Of a stretch of DNA of 64,000 nt, positions 1 to 11,308 are shown piece after piece. This stretch comes from Cinnamomum chago. Taxonomy: Eukaryota; Streptophyta; Magnoliopsida; Laurales; Lauraceae. The DNA is taken from the NCBI GenBank assembly GCA_038049695.1, contig CP142451.1, forward strand, positions 66,097,501 to 66,161,500. Direction: 5' to 3'. Under the pieces are notes generated by a model. The model had not been told where the DNA came from and did not search any database. It was given only the letters and a program-made list of their open reading frames with translations. Both the position numbers and the translations under genes were made by a program. Position 1 is the first letter of the stretch; every line of letters begins with the position of its first letter.

Positions 1-2024
1 GATCAAACTAAAAGGGTAGTCCAAGCTCAGTGGTGTTCACTTAAATTCATGAATGCACAAAGCACGACGAAACACATCTTAAACTAAATCAAGCTTGAAG
101 GGGGAAATCACTTATCAGAATTAAACAAGACACGGCTAGCAAGAGGCATACGCCCATATATGCAAAACACGCTTAAGAAGTGACCCCCTTTTTATCCTTG
201 AAACCATTTTCAAACGAGCTTATACTTAACTTCAAAACGAGTACACGATAATACTTGTTGCATCAAAACTAAGGTTCGAAAGTAAATCTATCAAGCGTAT
301 GTAAGGACCTTTGGTTGACCCTTGTGTAATTGAAACCCAAATGTTGAAATTGCAAAGAGAATTGGGTGCCCCCGAAGTTAATGACATCTCAGGTTTCAAC
401 CACACAATGTCAGGCTAAAAGCTCCATAACATATTCTAGTTTTCATTCCTATATAAATCCTTCTAAAACAGCTCATTTTGAAATTTTGGTTACCTCTCGA
501 TCACCTGTCGGTCAACCGAGACGGGGTATGTCGGTTAGCCGACAGCTGATCGACGAACTGACCGACAGATTTTCCCAGAAAACGTCAACTCTCGGGAAAA
601 ATAACCGAACTGATTTCGGTTGGCTGTCGGTCGACCGATGTGAGAAACGTTGGTTAGCAGACAGCTGACCGAAATCTTCCTGACGAAATGCAGGTCTCGA
701 GAAAAGGAGCCGACTAAGTTCGGTTGGGTGTCGGTCGACCGAAGTGGAAATTTCGGTTAGCCGACAGCTGACCGACGGGCTGACCGACACTACGCGGACA
801 GCGCATTTCAACTCAGATTTTTACATTTCTTCTTCCCTTCTTCTTATTTCTCCTTCAACCTGCACTTCCCTGAGCCTACAAGCTCTCCAAGGGATTAAAC
901 ATACATATTCAAGCACAAGTTAAAACATCTCGTTCCCATTCTCCAATCTAAAACAAAATCCCCAAAATTTCCATTCAAGACAAAGGTTTCCAATGAAATG
1001 AAGAGAATGAAAAGAAAACAAACCAAATGCACACATGTTAACATCCATCCTTGATTGTTTACTTGCCTTAGTCCAAGATGTCACAAACCTTCTCCAAGTA
1101 CTTCAACTCAAGCTAAGCCCAAGGCTACAAAACCCCATGAAAACCATTCAAAACTCACTCAAACTTGAAAACAAGAAACCCATTTTCACAAAAGGGTTTG
1201 CAACATGAAAAACAAGATCCTTAGGAACCAAAAAGGCTCCATTAAAAAGATGGGTTGGAGCTCTTACCTAGAGATGCACAAACAAGAGAGAAGGAAGGAA
1301 ATGGAGATCTTGCTCAACTAGAAACTTCAAGAAATTTGTACCAATGGAAAGCTTGGGGTGAGAGGAAGAAAATGATGGTCTCGGAATTTCATTTGGAGTC
1401 TTCTAGCTTGATCATTCAAGAGAAATAAAGTGGAAAGAAAAAGGGTTTTCTCTCCTTGGTGCTCTAGGGTTAGGGTTTGAGAGTGAAAAGAGGGAAGGAG
1501 AAGGAGTTGACTTAAAAACCCTAGCAAATGGGGCCCAATGAGCCTAAACTTTGCATTGACAAAAACACGATTTTACCGGCCTCGAATGAACTTGACGAAG
1601 AAGGTTAAAATGATCCTCAAAATATCTAGTTTCCAAAAAGTATATTTTTGACATGGTTCTGAGATTTTGAAATTTGTGTCCAGATTTGTGTGTAAAAGAC
1701 AATTTTACCCTTTTGGGGCCAAAACATGGATTTTGGGCTTCAAACACGAACAAGCTGAAAACAAAAGTTATACCAAATAACAAAACCATTCAAATGAAAT
1801 AAAAAACACAATTAAAAACGGAAACCAATACGATTATCCCAAGTTTACACGTTCACTCAGGGCTTCCTGAGCGTGTCTGACTAACACTTACGTTCTCAAA
1901 ATTCCCAAATCTATATCCAGGACTAAAGCTAATTATCTCTAACCCAACGATAACTAAACTCACTTAAGACTAAAGACACACTTAAATACTCACTAATCGA
2001 ATTAGTCTGGGTCGGGGTCTAACA
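1..2024 (-). mobile_element. Partial LTR of an unclassified LTR retrotransposon
   Basis: Read on the minus strand, a typical LTR terminus (TGTTAGACCCCGACCC) starts at 2024. Directly next to it, at 2025, the tandem-repeat array of another element resumes, so this looks like an insertion into that array. The other terminus and the second TSD copy (expected GCCTC) lie outside the window, so solo LTR and full element cannot be told apart. No open frame here resembles a known protein. The only internal structure seen is the tandem repeat at 506-790. Confidence 0.55.
506..790. repeat. Tandem repeat with GTCGAC palindromes, about 2.5 units
   Basis: Imperfect units of about 104-119 bp. Each opens with GTCGGTC(A/G)ACCGA and then has a GTTAGCCGACAGCTGA-like block. 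The perfect palindrome TCGGTCGACCGA occurs at 627-638 and 731-742. The small open frames across it are a consequence of the repeat and look non-coding. Confidence 0.75.
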
Positions 2025-2790
2025 GCCTCGGTGACGGCACCAGCCACAGCTCAGCTTCTTTAGTTGATAGCTCCAACCGTAGCTTCGGTGATAGCACCAG
2101 CTGCTGCGCGGACAATCTCAATCTTGACAGCTCTAACAACGGCCTCGGTGATAGCACCGGCCATAGCTCGGACAGTTCCAATCTTCAAAGCTTCAGCTGC
2201 GGCCTCGGTGACAGCACCAGCCTCAGCCCAACTTCTTCACAGTTATAGAACTCGGCAGCAGTCTCAGCTCGGTGACAACACCAGCACAGAAGAGACGACA
2301 GCTCGGTTACAGAACCAGCTGCAAAGTGCCGCGGTTATGGAACTCGGCAGCAGTCTCAGCTCGGTGACAGCACCAGCACAAAAGAGACGACAGCTCGGTT
2401 ACAGAACCAGCTGCAAAGTGTTACAGTTATGAAACTCGGCAGCAGTCTCAACTCGATGACAGCATCAGCACAGAAGAGACGACAGTTCGGTTATAAAACC
2501 AGCTGCATGCAGTACAGCAGTTATGGAACTCGGTAACAATCTCAGCTCGGTGACAGCACCAGCATGGAAGAGACTACAGCTCGGTTACAGAACTAGCTGC
2601 ATACAGTGCTGCAGTTATGAAACTCGGCAACAGTCTCAGCTCGGTGACAGCACCAGCATGGAAGAGACTACAACTGTTACCAAACCCGCTGCAGAGGGTC
2701 GCAGTTATGGAACTCAGCCAAGACCTTGGCTCGGTCACAGAACCAGCCAGCCTGGTCACGAGACCTAACGAGCAACACACCAGGTTATGG
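2025..2790. repeat. Tandem array between convergent gene ends (Tat-1)
   Basis: Units of 57-60 bp begin with CGGTGA(T/C)(A/G)GCACC near 2029, 2086, 2146 and 2206. They give way to about five units of 92-94 bp, each starting GTTATGGAACTCGGCAGCAG and containing CAGCTCGGTTACAGAACCAG, up to about 2770. The array occupies the same place as the 54-bp array of Tat-2 (32608-33090) but differs in sequence, so the position is conserved while the unit changes. Open frames here are repeat artefacts. Confidence 0.85.
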
Positions 2791-3912
2791 AACTCAACGG
2801 CTATCCTAATTCGATTATGGAACCAACTATGCAGTTGAAGGACCCGATGGCTTCCTATGAGAATCTAGTTCGGTTGCGGAACCAGCTTTGAGTTTTCTAT
2901 CTCTAAAGGTGCATGTACTTCTTAAAGTTATTTAAACTTCAGCGCAATTAGAATTTCGATTATTAAACTAAGTTCGATTTGCCTAAGTCACTTCTGGTTA
3001 AGGAACCAAAGTTATTATTGCACAATAGTCACACAGTTCCAGTTACTGAACCGAACTCAACTACTTGGTCAAAAAATCGGGCATTTGTGCTAAGAACCCA
3101 GTTATGGAACGAAAGTCAAGCACACACATGTTGTTATCAGAGAAAATGAGGAGGCAACTATGAATGTAAAATTCTCTTCATTGATGAAAGAATGGTTGCA
3201 GAGTTCTTTACATAAGAAAGAAAAAGAAAAAATACAAAAGATCAAGAATCAGTAGCCTCCACGTTGACATCAAAAGGCTCAATCATGGTGGCTTGGGGAA
3301 CAACCTCAGGCAGAGTCGGGACAGCTTCAGCAGCGGAGGCAGAACTCGGCTCAGGCTCGGGGCGAGTAAACTTGGGCAGGTCCTGATAGACAGGATGATC
3401 CTTTGGGATCCCTGCCTTCTTCAATGCAGTTCGGCACCCGAGCTCGAACAGCGTCGAGCTGATGTTCTCGACTTGGGCCTCATACTCTTTCGTAGCTACA
3501 TCCACCCCGTCCTAGAAAGATGTCTCAACCTCATCTTGGAGCGATGCTTGAAGATCGGCTTTCTCCTTGTGCACCATTTCGAGCTCGGCCTCCCGCTTTA
3601 CCAGCTCGGCCTCAAGTGCGGGAATCCGCTTAGCCTTGACCGCAGTTATACCTTCAGCTCATGGGTCTCAGCCTTCACATTACTGAGCTCGTAGAGCGCA
3701 AACTCGAGCTCTGCCCCCTGACTATTAATCTTCTCTTCCGCCGCCTTCAGCTCCCGGATACTCCCCTCCAAGGCCGCAGCAAGCTTCTTCTTCTCTGCTT
3801 CCAACTTCTCGACCTTGGAACCACTTTCATGGGCCCTCTTCAGGACCACCTGAACCCTCTGCGTAGTCTTAGAAAGAAGATAAGTGTCAGAGGAAAGCTA
3901 ACAGGAACAAAT

Positions 3913-5482
3913 TGAAAGTCCTGGGATCCTAACCCTAGAGGGGGGGGTGAATAGGGTGAGCTACAATAATGACCAATTTAGACCAAATTTAACTTCTTAA
4001 CATAAACTAGTCACATGTGATGATTAATCAAACAATATGCAGAAGCTAATATAAACAATCACCACAAAAGCAAGCACCACAACACAGAGGTTTATAGTGG
4101 TTTGGCCTCAATGCCTACGTCCACTACCGGCTTGTGATCCAATCACCCCACCGAATTTCCACTATATATGCTTTTTACTAGGCTAAGCAATAACCCTTAC
4201 AATGTTGTTTTTACTAGGCTCAACAACAACCTTTACAAGATGCTTTTCAAGGCTAAGCAATAACCTTTACACAATGCTTTTCTTAGGCTAAGCAATAACC
4301 TTTACAAATAAAGATTTCTCTAAGAAAGTGTCTTCACAAGAGATCACTCTAAGAGATACAATTTAAGCACAATGTATTTGCCTCTAAAATAGGCGAATAT
4401 GAAAGTGAATAACAAATTACAAACATACACTAAAACAAGCTAAAGTGTGTGCACAAGTGTATGAATGCTTTACTTCAATCAATTTCTACAATGAAGCTCC
4501 TAAATGAATGCTTGATGCATTTTAAAACCAAAGCTTAGAAAATGATGATTGAAGATAAAACTAATCACATAAAAGATTCAAACAACTTTGAAGAAATGAA
4601 CTAAACAAGTTGTATGAATATTTAAAGTCTAAGAATGCATGTGATTTAGTTAAGAGAGTTTGCAAACCAATCTAATTTACCAAAGATGATTTTGAGTTTG
4701 CTAAACATCTCTAGAAATCATGCATAAGTGAAAATACAAAGATTTAAGCATGCATGGATTTCATTTTAATGGAAATCAAAATACTAGTAAAATGTACCTT
4801 ATAAAAAGTCAAGCATTTGATTTCCAAAAGGCCCTCTAGCCTTTCCAACTTCTTCCCCTTTCTTTGGCTCCAAAATGGTCTCAAAAGTTCATGGTTCAAG
4901 CCCTCAAAAAGGTTGGAAATGAATGGACTTTATACCAAAAAATAGTCCAACGGCTAGTCCCGGGTCGACCTGGCAAAAGGGGGGGGTCGACCTGCCCTAC
5001 ACAACGGCTCTATTACTGACCGTTGGAGCTTCAGGAACCAGTCAACCTGCAGTGTGGCAGGTCGACCCGGGTCCCTGGGGGGGTCGACCTGCCACACTGC
5101 AGGTTGACCCCCTGGGACCAAAAATTCCCAAATTTACATATTTCAAAGTCGTTTCAAGTGGGAATTTTTTGGCCATTAAATCAAGCTTGGAAACATGTTT
5201 TAAATCATTCTAAGGGGTTTAAAAATATGAAACATAAAAAGCCTAAAAAGATTCAAAAGATTAAAACCAAAGGCTTGCTTGATTTCTAAAAACTCTTTTC
5301 TAAAACAAATGCATCCAAGATTAAAAACAAAACATGCATAAATCAAAACTTTAACAATTCTTAAAAACAATGCATGTATAAAACAAGATTTCAAGTTTAT
5401 CTAAATCAATGCATATGTGTAAATTCAAATGATGCTAAAGTGAAAATGCATCCATCAAATTGCAAATACAAAATCCCTAACA
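3913..5482 (-). mobile_element. Solo LTR A, SIRE-like, TSD CAAAT
   Basis: 1570 bp, TG...CA ends, flanked by a perfect 5-bp duplication CAAAT (3908-3912 and 5483-5487). It is a relative, in opposite orientation, of the solo LTR at 20603-22357. Shared features are the terminal TGTTAGGGATTTTG, the repeated TTATTGCTTAGCCT block (4150-4320), the GTGGATGTAGGC / CCGAACCACTATA block near the 3' end, and a G run next to the terminal GGACTTTCA. Orientation is inferred from this R/U5-like 3' portion. It lies in intron 2 of the Tat-1 antisense gene. No coding content. A perfect 28-bp inverted repeat sits at 5041-5108. Confidence 0.9.
5041..5108. repeat. Perfect 28-bp inverted repeat with 12-nt loop
   Basis: The left arm 5041-5068 is exactly reverse-complementary to the right arm 5081-5108. 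The loop 5069-5080 is G-rich. Each arm contains GGTCGACC and CTGCAG. RNA from either strand could fold into a long stem, and the DNA could extrude a cruciform. Two further GGTCGACC copies lie just upstream at 4963-4970 and 4985-4992. Confidence 0.9.
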
Positions 5483-7178
5483 CAAATGCTACTCGAAGAT
5501 CTACGTCGGACACTTACCGAGAAGATTGATTGCAGAGATGAGGACAGCAGCGTCACGTCATCTGCTCTCCCTTATGCCTCTGCATATCGAGTGGCAGGGC
5601 GCACGCATTGGCGAGAGCGACAACGACCGAAGGACTGCTGGTTAGAAGGTCTTCTACCGTCATAGGCCGAATTGGAGGCTGGGCCACCACAGAGCCGCCC
5701 CCGTGGGCTGAGGGGTTGAGGCCTGCCCTGGGCCCTTCTCTGATGAGCCTTCGCCCCTGGGCCTCTTCTCCCTTGGGGCCTTCTCTCTAGCTCATTCGGC
5801 AAGATGCTACCGAGCTCCCGAGCTGCGGCCCTCAGACCGCGACCTCTTCTCAGCTCGGCCTCCCTCTCTCGGAGTCTCAGCGGAATGCTGCCAAGTTGGA
5901 CCAGCACCAATAACAGCAACAACAGTTCCAGTAGCAGCACCAGCAGCAGGAACACCGGCGCTCCCCGAGACCGCAGAGGTGGAAGGGGCTCGACCTCAAA
6001 AAAGTTTCGCCCCCAGGTCTTTCACCTTCACAACAGGGCGCCTTTTCTCCATCTCCTCTCCCATTTCTTCTTCACAGTTGGAGGGGGACAAGTAGTTCTC
6101 AACGAGCTGGGCCAAATCAACAGCCTCTGAGTTGGCGGGCGCGAGCTCCTTCCTCTTGATATAAGTGTGTTACCTTGGCTCGTATCCGAGCAAGGACCAG
6201 GCAACTCGCCCGTTGTGGCTTTAATACTCGCGCGCGAGTTTCAGCCAGCTGTCGTTCCGCTTCTAGCCGCGCGCTCAGCTCCCAGCTTCCTCTGGCTGAT
6301 CTCTGCATGACAGAAGATAACATCAGATCGGCAAGACAACAGAAAAAAGAAAAACATTCTGAGCTCAGTAATTACTTGGAGGAACCCCGAAGTGCCGAGG
6401 AATCCTGTACAATTTATCCGCCTCGGTCTCATCCTTATCGAACTCCCAGTTGCCAGAGACGAGTAGACGATCGTCCCTGGCATGTCTGTTTGAGTCCTCG
6501 AGATAGTGGACGAAGGGTTCCATCTTCGACTTCCACCGGAGATAATAATTATGACCGTCCCCGGCGGTCTTGCACAAGTCATATACGTCCTCGATGTCAT
6601 GGACACCGAGATTTATGCCCAATATCTTGTTGAGCTCAGCGACGCCCATTATGACCTTGAAGCCATTGGGCATCAGCTGGCATGGGGCCGAGGTGTCATG
6701 TCGTCAAGCAGGCCCTAAGCAGAGGGTGGAAAGGGAACCTAACCCCTCCCTCTATTATTGAGACTAACGAGAATGACATCCAGCCATCCCAGAAGGAGTA
6801 ACCCTCGAAGAGGTCCTTCGGGTTATCCAGTCTTGTTGGGACGTCCTCTGGGATCCCATACATCTCCCTGAAACCAGTCATGGCCTTAGGAGTCTCCACC
6901 CAACTCCTATAAGATCCCATTCTTCAACAGATGGTGATACCGGAAAAAGGGATCGAGAAACGAAAACCCTAAACCCTAGAAGCAGAACCCCTAAAACAGA
7001 AAAGGTGGTGCGCAAAAGACAGGGACATGATGGAAGACTCATAGAAATGAGACAGTCTCCAGACTCCGGATCGCTAAAGTCAGAGTTCCAGCAGGGCTCT
7101 GGCAGGGTTTCCTTCTCTCTTGCAGCAGAGCTCTCTCTGATGAATGCCCAAAGTGAAGAGACGAAGAAGGAAAAGCCC

Positions 7179-7186
7179 TATTTATA
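7179..7186 (-). promoter_or_regulatory. TATA box of the Tat-1 antisense gene
   Basis: On the minus strand TATAAATAG lies about 260 nt before the start codon at 6920. The equivalent gene in Tat-2 has TATAAAATA about 285 nt before its start. Conserved placement in both copies supports a dedicated promoter outside the LTR. Confidence 0.55.
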
Positions 7187-7571
7187 GACGGAATGGCGCC
7201 CGTTCAAATTCCTGAAGGCACGCATCGCTTCAATTTCGCTGAACGACCAACCAGATGGAGACACGAGGCACTGCCAGTTCATCTTGCATAGAGATTCAGA
7301 TGCTATATTTATTGCCTTGGGAAGGCAAAACATCAGTGTGCTATTTATTTCCTCGGGCTGATGAAGCATCACCTACCTAATATTTATCACCTCGGGCAGA
7401 TGAAGCGTCGCCGACGTGCTATTTATTGTCTCGGGCATGCAAACAGACTTCATGATAAAGATCAGATGTCATCAGCCAACGCCGAGGTGAAATTCAAATT
7501 GGTACCTCAGATCTCTCAAACATGATACTTAGCTCCCGACCTCAAAAAGTTGAAGAACTCCAAGAGGTCAC

Positions 7572-7585
7572 GAGCTAGGGGCAAT
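7572..7585 (+). other. Polypurine tract of Tat-1
   Basis: GAGCTAGGGGCAAT immediately precedes the LTR start TGTGTGGGG at 7586. Tat-2 has GAGCTGGGGGCAAT at the equivalent place (minus strand, 29097-29084). This fixes plus orientation for Tat-1. Confidence 0.75.
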
Positions 7586-8300
7586 TGTGTGGGGTGTTTT
7601 CCTAAGAGTAAGATTACGTTAGTCTTAGCAGCAGTACCAGCTCAGCTCATCCCGATCTCGGTATCCAAGTTCAGCCAAAGTGTCAAGATCCATCTAGCTC
7701 GGTAACGGTGCCAGCTAAACATCTCGTCTCAATTCGGCAAACATTGCCAGCTTGCGTCAAGCTTGAGTCAGCCTCGATAAAAGTACCGACTGGACTCATC
7801 TCGATCTCGGTATAAGGCAGCTCGGCAATAGTGTCAGAATGCATCCGAATCTGGTATTAGTATCATCTTCAGCTCGGTCCGTCCACAGAGATGAGTACTA
7901 GGCCATGATTGTGCTTCCACAAAGTTACAGCTACGTTACAAAACGTGTTGACAAACAAGACAGGCGCCGGATAATTATCAGATGTCGTCTTGATTAATCA
8001 CATCCACATTAATACGAGAGGTCATCTCTTAATTCGACCAGACAGTATCTCCACCTACCCCCACTAAGGGTGTACTAGGCCGAAATCACTACATATAGAC
8101 GGATACCAATCCCTTCTCAGGTACGCCTGATAACGATTTAACATGCAATACTAACATACTTGCCTCTCATCTACATCCTTTGTTCAGTGATAGCACTAAC
8201 TCAGGCATCGAAGTGCCGTCAGCCAGGGTCTCTAATCTCTATTTTTCATTCCCTTTCAGGTTCTAAGGAGTTCCATCTTCCCCAAAGAAGCTTAAACAAC
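7586..8300 (+). mobile_element. 3' LTR of Tat-1 (right end approximate)
   Basis: Starts TGTGTGGGGTG directly after the polypurine tract. Near 8195-8225 it contains an ACTCAGGCATCGAAGTGCC block of the kind common in the R region of plant gypsy LTRs. Outside the first bases it differs clearly from the Tat-2 LTR, so the two copies belong to different families. I could not place the terminal CA. Confidence 0.55.
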
Positions 8301-8349
8301 ATAATCATGAGTTCCACACTCACCTAAACTGAGTCCGTAACTTTTAGGC

Positions 8350-8717
8350 ACTCACCGTGTCAAACTCTGAAGCCAAGCTAATATCATAGTATGAGCAACA
8401 TGAACTATCGATAAGGATAATGGAAGCCTTAAACAGAAAGTGCATCAAGACACATCAGCCACACCTCAGTCACTTGATAACGGAGGTCTCAAATAGTAAG
8501 AGCATCAAGACACATCAGCCACACCTCAGCCATTCCCAATATCTTGGATTAATATCCTCTGTATATCATTGTATACAACTCATTACCATTGAAAAACAAA
8601 TCATGTAGATCAATCATATCTATTGTAATCATACATATAAATAGAGCAGTCAATCCTCAAGAAATACAATTTGAGGAATACTTTACACAAAAAATTCATC
8701 GTGTGATATTCTCTTAT
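8350..8717 (+). mobile_element. Left LTR region of the old Copia-5 element
   Basis: Ends just before a decayed tRNA-iMet primer site (TGGTATGAGAGC, 8719-8730). It contains a TATA box (TATAAATAGAG near 8636). A 28-bp sequence ending CCACACCTCAG is duplicated about 62 bp apart near 8441 and 8503. The LTR start was not located, so 8350 is an estimate. Confidence 0.5.
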
Positions 8718-8718
8718 A

Positions 8719-8730
8719 TGGTATGAGAGC
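8719..8730 (+). other. Primer binding site of Copia-5
   Basis: TGGTATGAGAGC differs by one base from TGGTATCAGAGC, the usual plant Copia site complementary to initiator tRNA-Met. The gag start codon follows at 8782. Confidence 0.7.
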
Positions 8731-8781
8731 CCAAAGCCTTCCTGTGAAGGGTTTTTTTTTTTCCAGCTCTCTAGTGTCACG

Positions 8782-10540
8782 ATGGCCGATTCAACACCCA
8801 TCTCTTCCAAGATTCACCATTTTCTCTCCATTAAGCTTTCCTCCACCAACTACCTCTTGTGGCGTTCCCAATTCTTACCACTACTGAAAGGTCATAATCT
8901 GATGGGGTTCATTGATGGCAACAATCCCTGCTCTCACCTTTTTGTTACATCCAACTCCTCTGACCCCTCAAATCCTAAGACTATCATTGATGAGGCCCCT
9001 ACTATCAATCCAGCATATGTATCTTGGTCTCGCCAAGACCAACTCCTACTCGGTTGGTTACTCTCATCATTAAGCAAAGGAGTTCGTCCCCAAGTAGTTG
9101 GGTTCTCTACTTCATTTGAAGTTGGGCAACATATGGGCGGCACTACATTGATCTCAATGGAGTCAATTGACCTCACTAAGATATGAAAAAATATTAGAAA
9201 AGAATCTTTTCTTTAATGAATTAAACTTATGTGAAGCTTTTAATGCCACTCAATACCTAAGTTAATGGGCCATCTGTCTACAAAAATAAGAAAAAAATTA
9301 ATGGGCCCAATTTTTATTTTTTAAAGAAAATCCTCCTCTATAGACATTCTGTCAGTAACTCTTCATTTACTCTAACTTAACCTCTAAATATGGTATTCTC
9401 CCCGTATTAGAAGGACAAAACCATAACATTCAGATTTAGACATATAGACTCCCGGCCATTCAAATTCAAAATTACATTGCTAATATATATGCATTGTAGC
9501 AACGAGTTTTTAGAACTTAAAGGCGAGAAAAGTACTAGTGGAAACAAAGAATGATATTGTATACCCATTGGTTTATTTGCTACTAAAATTGGCGTTGATT
9601 TTACCAGAGAAATATCTTTTTCAACAATGAAGACCCACTGTTTGGCCACATATATTGAAAATGGTGTGTTTACTAGTGTTAATAATGAAGCTATTAGCCT
9701 ATTATGCAACGATTTCAACACATGAAAACCCGTTGAGGGCAGCTATAGGAGTTTATGTTTTTTAATTTTCTTTTTGGATTAATAACTATTAGTAACAATG
9801 TATTTAAATTTTTATTTATTTTTGTTTGGGAATTCAATGTTATCTTTGTTGAATTCTCAGAAATAGATTATTTGATAAATTTATATTATATTTGTTGAAT
9901 TATCAAAAGTAGATGACATATGTTGATAAAAGAGAAAACAAATTTATTCGATTTGTAGAAGATGACTCTTTTGTTGACTTCACTGACTTGAATTCTTAGA
10001 GCCGCCACTGTAACATATGCCTCCACCCCAAGGCTAGAATAATGCAGCTTCGTCTTCAACTACATCAGCTTAAGAAAGGTGCAGATCCAATGTCTGACTA
10101 CTTCTAGAAAGCGAAGTCCATTGCCGATCAACTTGCTATGGCTTCTAAACCAGTACATGATGATGACCTTATTTTATATATCTTGGGAGCAGTAGGTCCT
10201 GAATATGGGCCTTTTGTTACTTCAATCACCACTAGAGACACATACACTTGTCTCTCAGATTTGCATGGACTTCTTCTCAATGAAGAGATTCCTGTCAATG
10301 GGCTCCAGCAAGATACTCAAAACATTGCTGCCAACGTTGCCACCAAATCATCCTCTTCATCAACCTCTGCTCGTGACAAGCCTGATGCTCGAGGACGAGG
10401 CCGTGATCATCAGGGTGGACATGGTCATGGACAACCAAATCAACGTTCTAATGACCACTTTGGGCAATCCGGCCACCAATAAAACCACTTGCAAAGTTTG
10501 CATCCGCATGGGGCACACTTCCATCCAGTGCTATCAGCGG
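8782..10540 (+). pseudogene. Copia-5 gag, split by a hAT insertion
   Basis: The amino part (8782-9135) starts MADSTPISSKIHHFLSIKLS and contains SSTNYLLWRSQFLPLL, typical of Copia gag (UBN2 / Retrotran_gag type). It resumes at 10020 with ARIMQLRLQLHQLKKGADPM, then HDDDLILYILGAVGPEYGPF and a Gly/Arg/His-rich linker. A zinc knuckle C-x2-C-x4-H-x4-C (CKVCIRMGHTSIQC) follows near 10491-10532 in another frame. Breaks seen: the 876-bp hAT, a TAG stop near 10107 and a frameshift before the knuckle. Non-functional. Confidence 0.85.
9136..10011. mobile_element. Non-autonomous hAT-like element, TSD AACATATG
   Basis: An 876-bp insert in the Copia-5 gag, flanked by a perfect 8-bp duplication AACATATG (9128-9135 and 10012-10019). 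The right terminus, read inward, is ACAGTGGCGGCTCTAAG. The left terminus starts at GGCGGC and has probably lost its first few bases. The 8-bp TSD and the CAGTGGCGG end fit hAT. No transposase-like frame. Confidence 0.85.
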
Positions 10541-10599
10541 TTCAATTATGCATTTGTACCTAATAATGTCAATCCTAATGCTGAGTATGTTGCTCAATC

Positions 10600-11036
10600 C
10601 TATTCGTCTGACCTCTGGTGTCCAGATTCTGGGCCACATATCATATCACACCAGATTTGGCAAACTTATTTGTGCACACAGAGTATGCTGGCAATGATGC
10701 AGGGAGGTTGGAAATGGAACAAGTTTGCCCATTCATCATATTGGTCATTCTATCTTCCGCACTCAGTCTGGCCCTCTACATCTTCATGATGTTTTGCATG
10801 TTCCTTTGATCACTAAAAATTTACTTTCGGTCAATCGTCTCACTCGTGATAATAATGTCTTTTTCGAGTTTCATCCTAACCATTTTTCTATGAAGGATCA
10901 GGTTTCGGGAAGATCCTTCTTCAAGGGCCAGCTAGCCCTAGACTCTTATCACTTCAGTCCTTGTACCTTGGGTGACAATAAAACATATAAAGGATCGCTT
11001 TTAAGAGAAAAGGCGTCAACAATGCAGTGACACTCC
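10600..11036 (+). pseudogene. Copia-5 protease and pre-integrase region
   Basis: A decayed protease core (WCPDSG... followed by HITPDLANLF in another frame) leads into LHLHDVLHVPLITKNLLSVN and NVFFEFHPNHFSMKD, a block typical of plant Copia just before the GAG-pre-integrase domain. At least two frame changes are needed. The sequence stops at 11036, where a MITE inserted, and resumes at 17747. Confidence 0.8.
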
Positions 11037-11308
11037 TGTTTCGGGGCTTTACTAATGGAATTGAGTGAAGACAATATTATTTTGAATAAAAAATAAAATA
11101 TAAGTGAGTTATGATAGTATTTTACTTTTAGTTGTTTATAATGTAATATTTTTTACTTTTTGTACGGAAAAGTGAAGTGTTTTTTGTCTTTTAGTAGAAA
11201 AGGGGTTGCTTTTTTACTTTTTTTTCTGAAAAATATACTGAGAAATTTGAATTCAAGTGCTTTTAATGTGACTTTTTTTTTTTTAGAAATAAAGACTTTA
11301 TATTACTT

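Larger units (their letters stand above)
3242..6920 (-). pseudogene. Antisense Transposase_28-like gene of Tat-1, three exons, degenerate
   Basis: Clear homologue of the plus-strand gene at 29689-31866. Exon 1 (6920-6376) encodes the start MGSYRSWVETP, the block EGGVRFPFHPLLRACL and MPNGFKVIMGVAELN. It resembles the plant 'putative gypsy type transposon' domain (Transposase_28). There is a frameshift between 6696 and 6673. Intron 1 (6375-6303) has GTAATT...CATGCAG. Exon 2 is 6302-5518. Intron 2 runs 5517-3859 (donor GTAAGT, acceptor ACGCAG) and is 84 nt without the inserted solo LTR. Exon 3 (3858-3242) encodes a Lys/Glu-rich coiled coil, then MDVATKEYEAQVENISSTLF and a Pro/Glu tail, with a frameshift near 3600. 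The molecular role of this protein is unknown. Confidence 0.7.
2025..8300 (+). mobile_element. Tat-lineage Ty3/gypsy element, 3' half (Tat-1)
   Basis: The order matches the downstream half of the complete Tat element at 28405-39833: tandem-repeat array (2025-2790), antisense Transposase_28-like gene (6920 to 3242, minus strand), TATA box of that gene (7179-7186), polypurine tract (7572-7585) and 3' LTR from 7586. The element is in plus orientation. Its gag-pol would lie left of 2025, where another LTR interrupts it. A solo LTR (3913-5482) sits in the second intron of the antisense gene. The right LTR end was not located; 8300 is approximate. 2800-3241 holds only decayed array-like sequence. 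Confidence 0.7.

Noticed and set aside
5572-6633. Frames at 5572-5955 (minus) and 5804-6633 (plus)
   Set aside because: They lie over exon 2 and part of exon 1 of the Tat-1 antisense gene and are low-complexity or out-of-frame reads of it.
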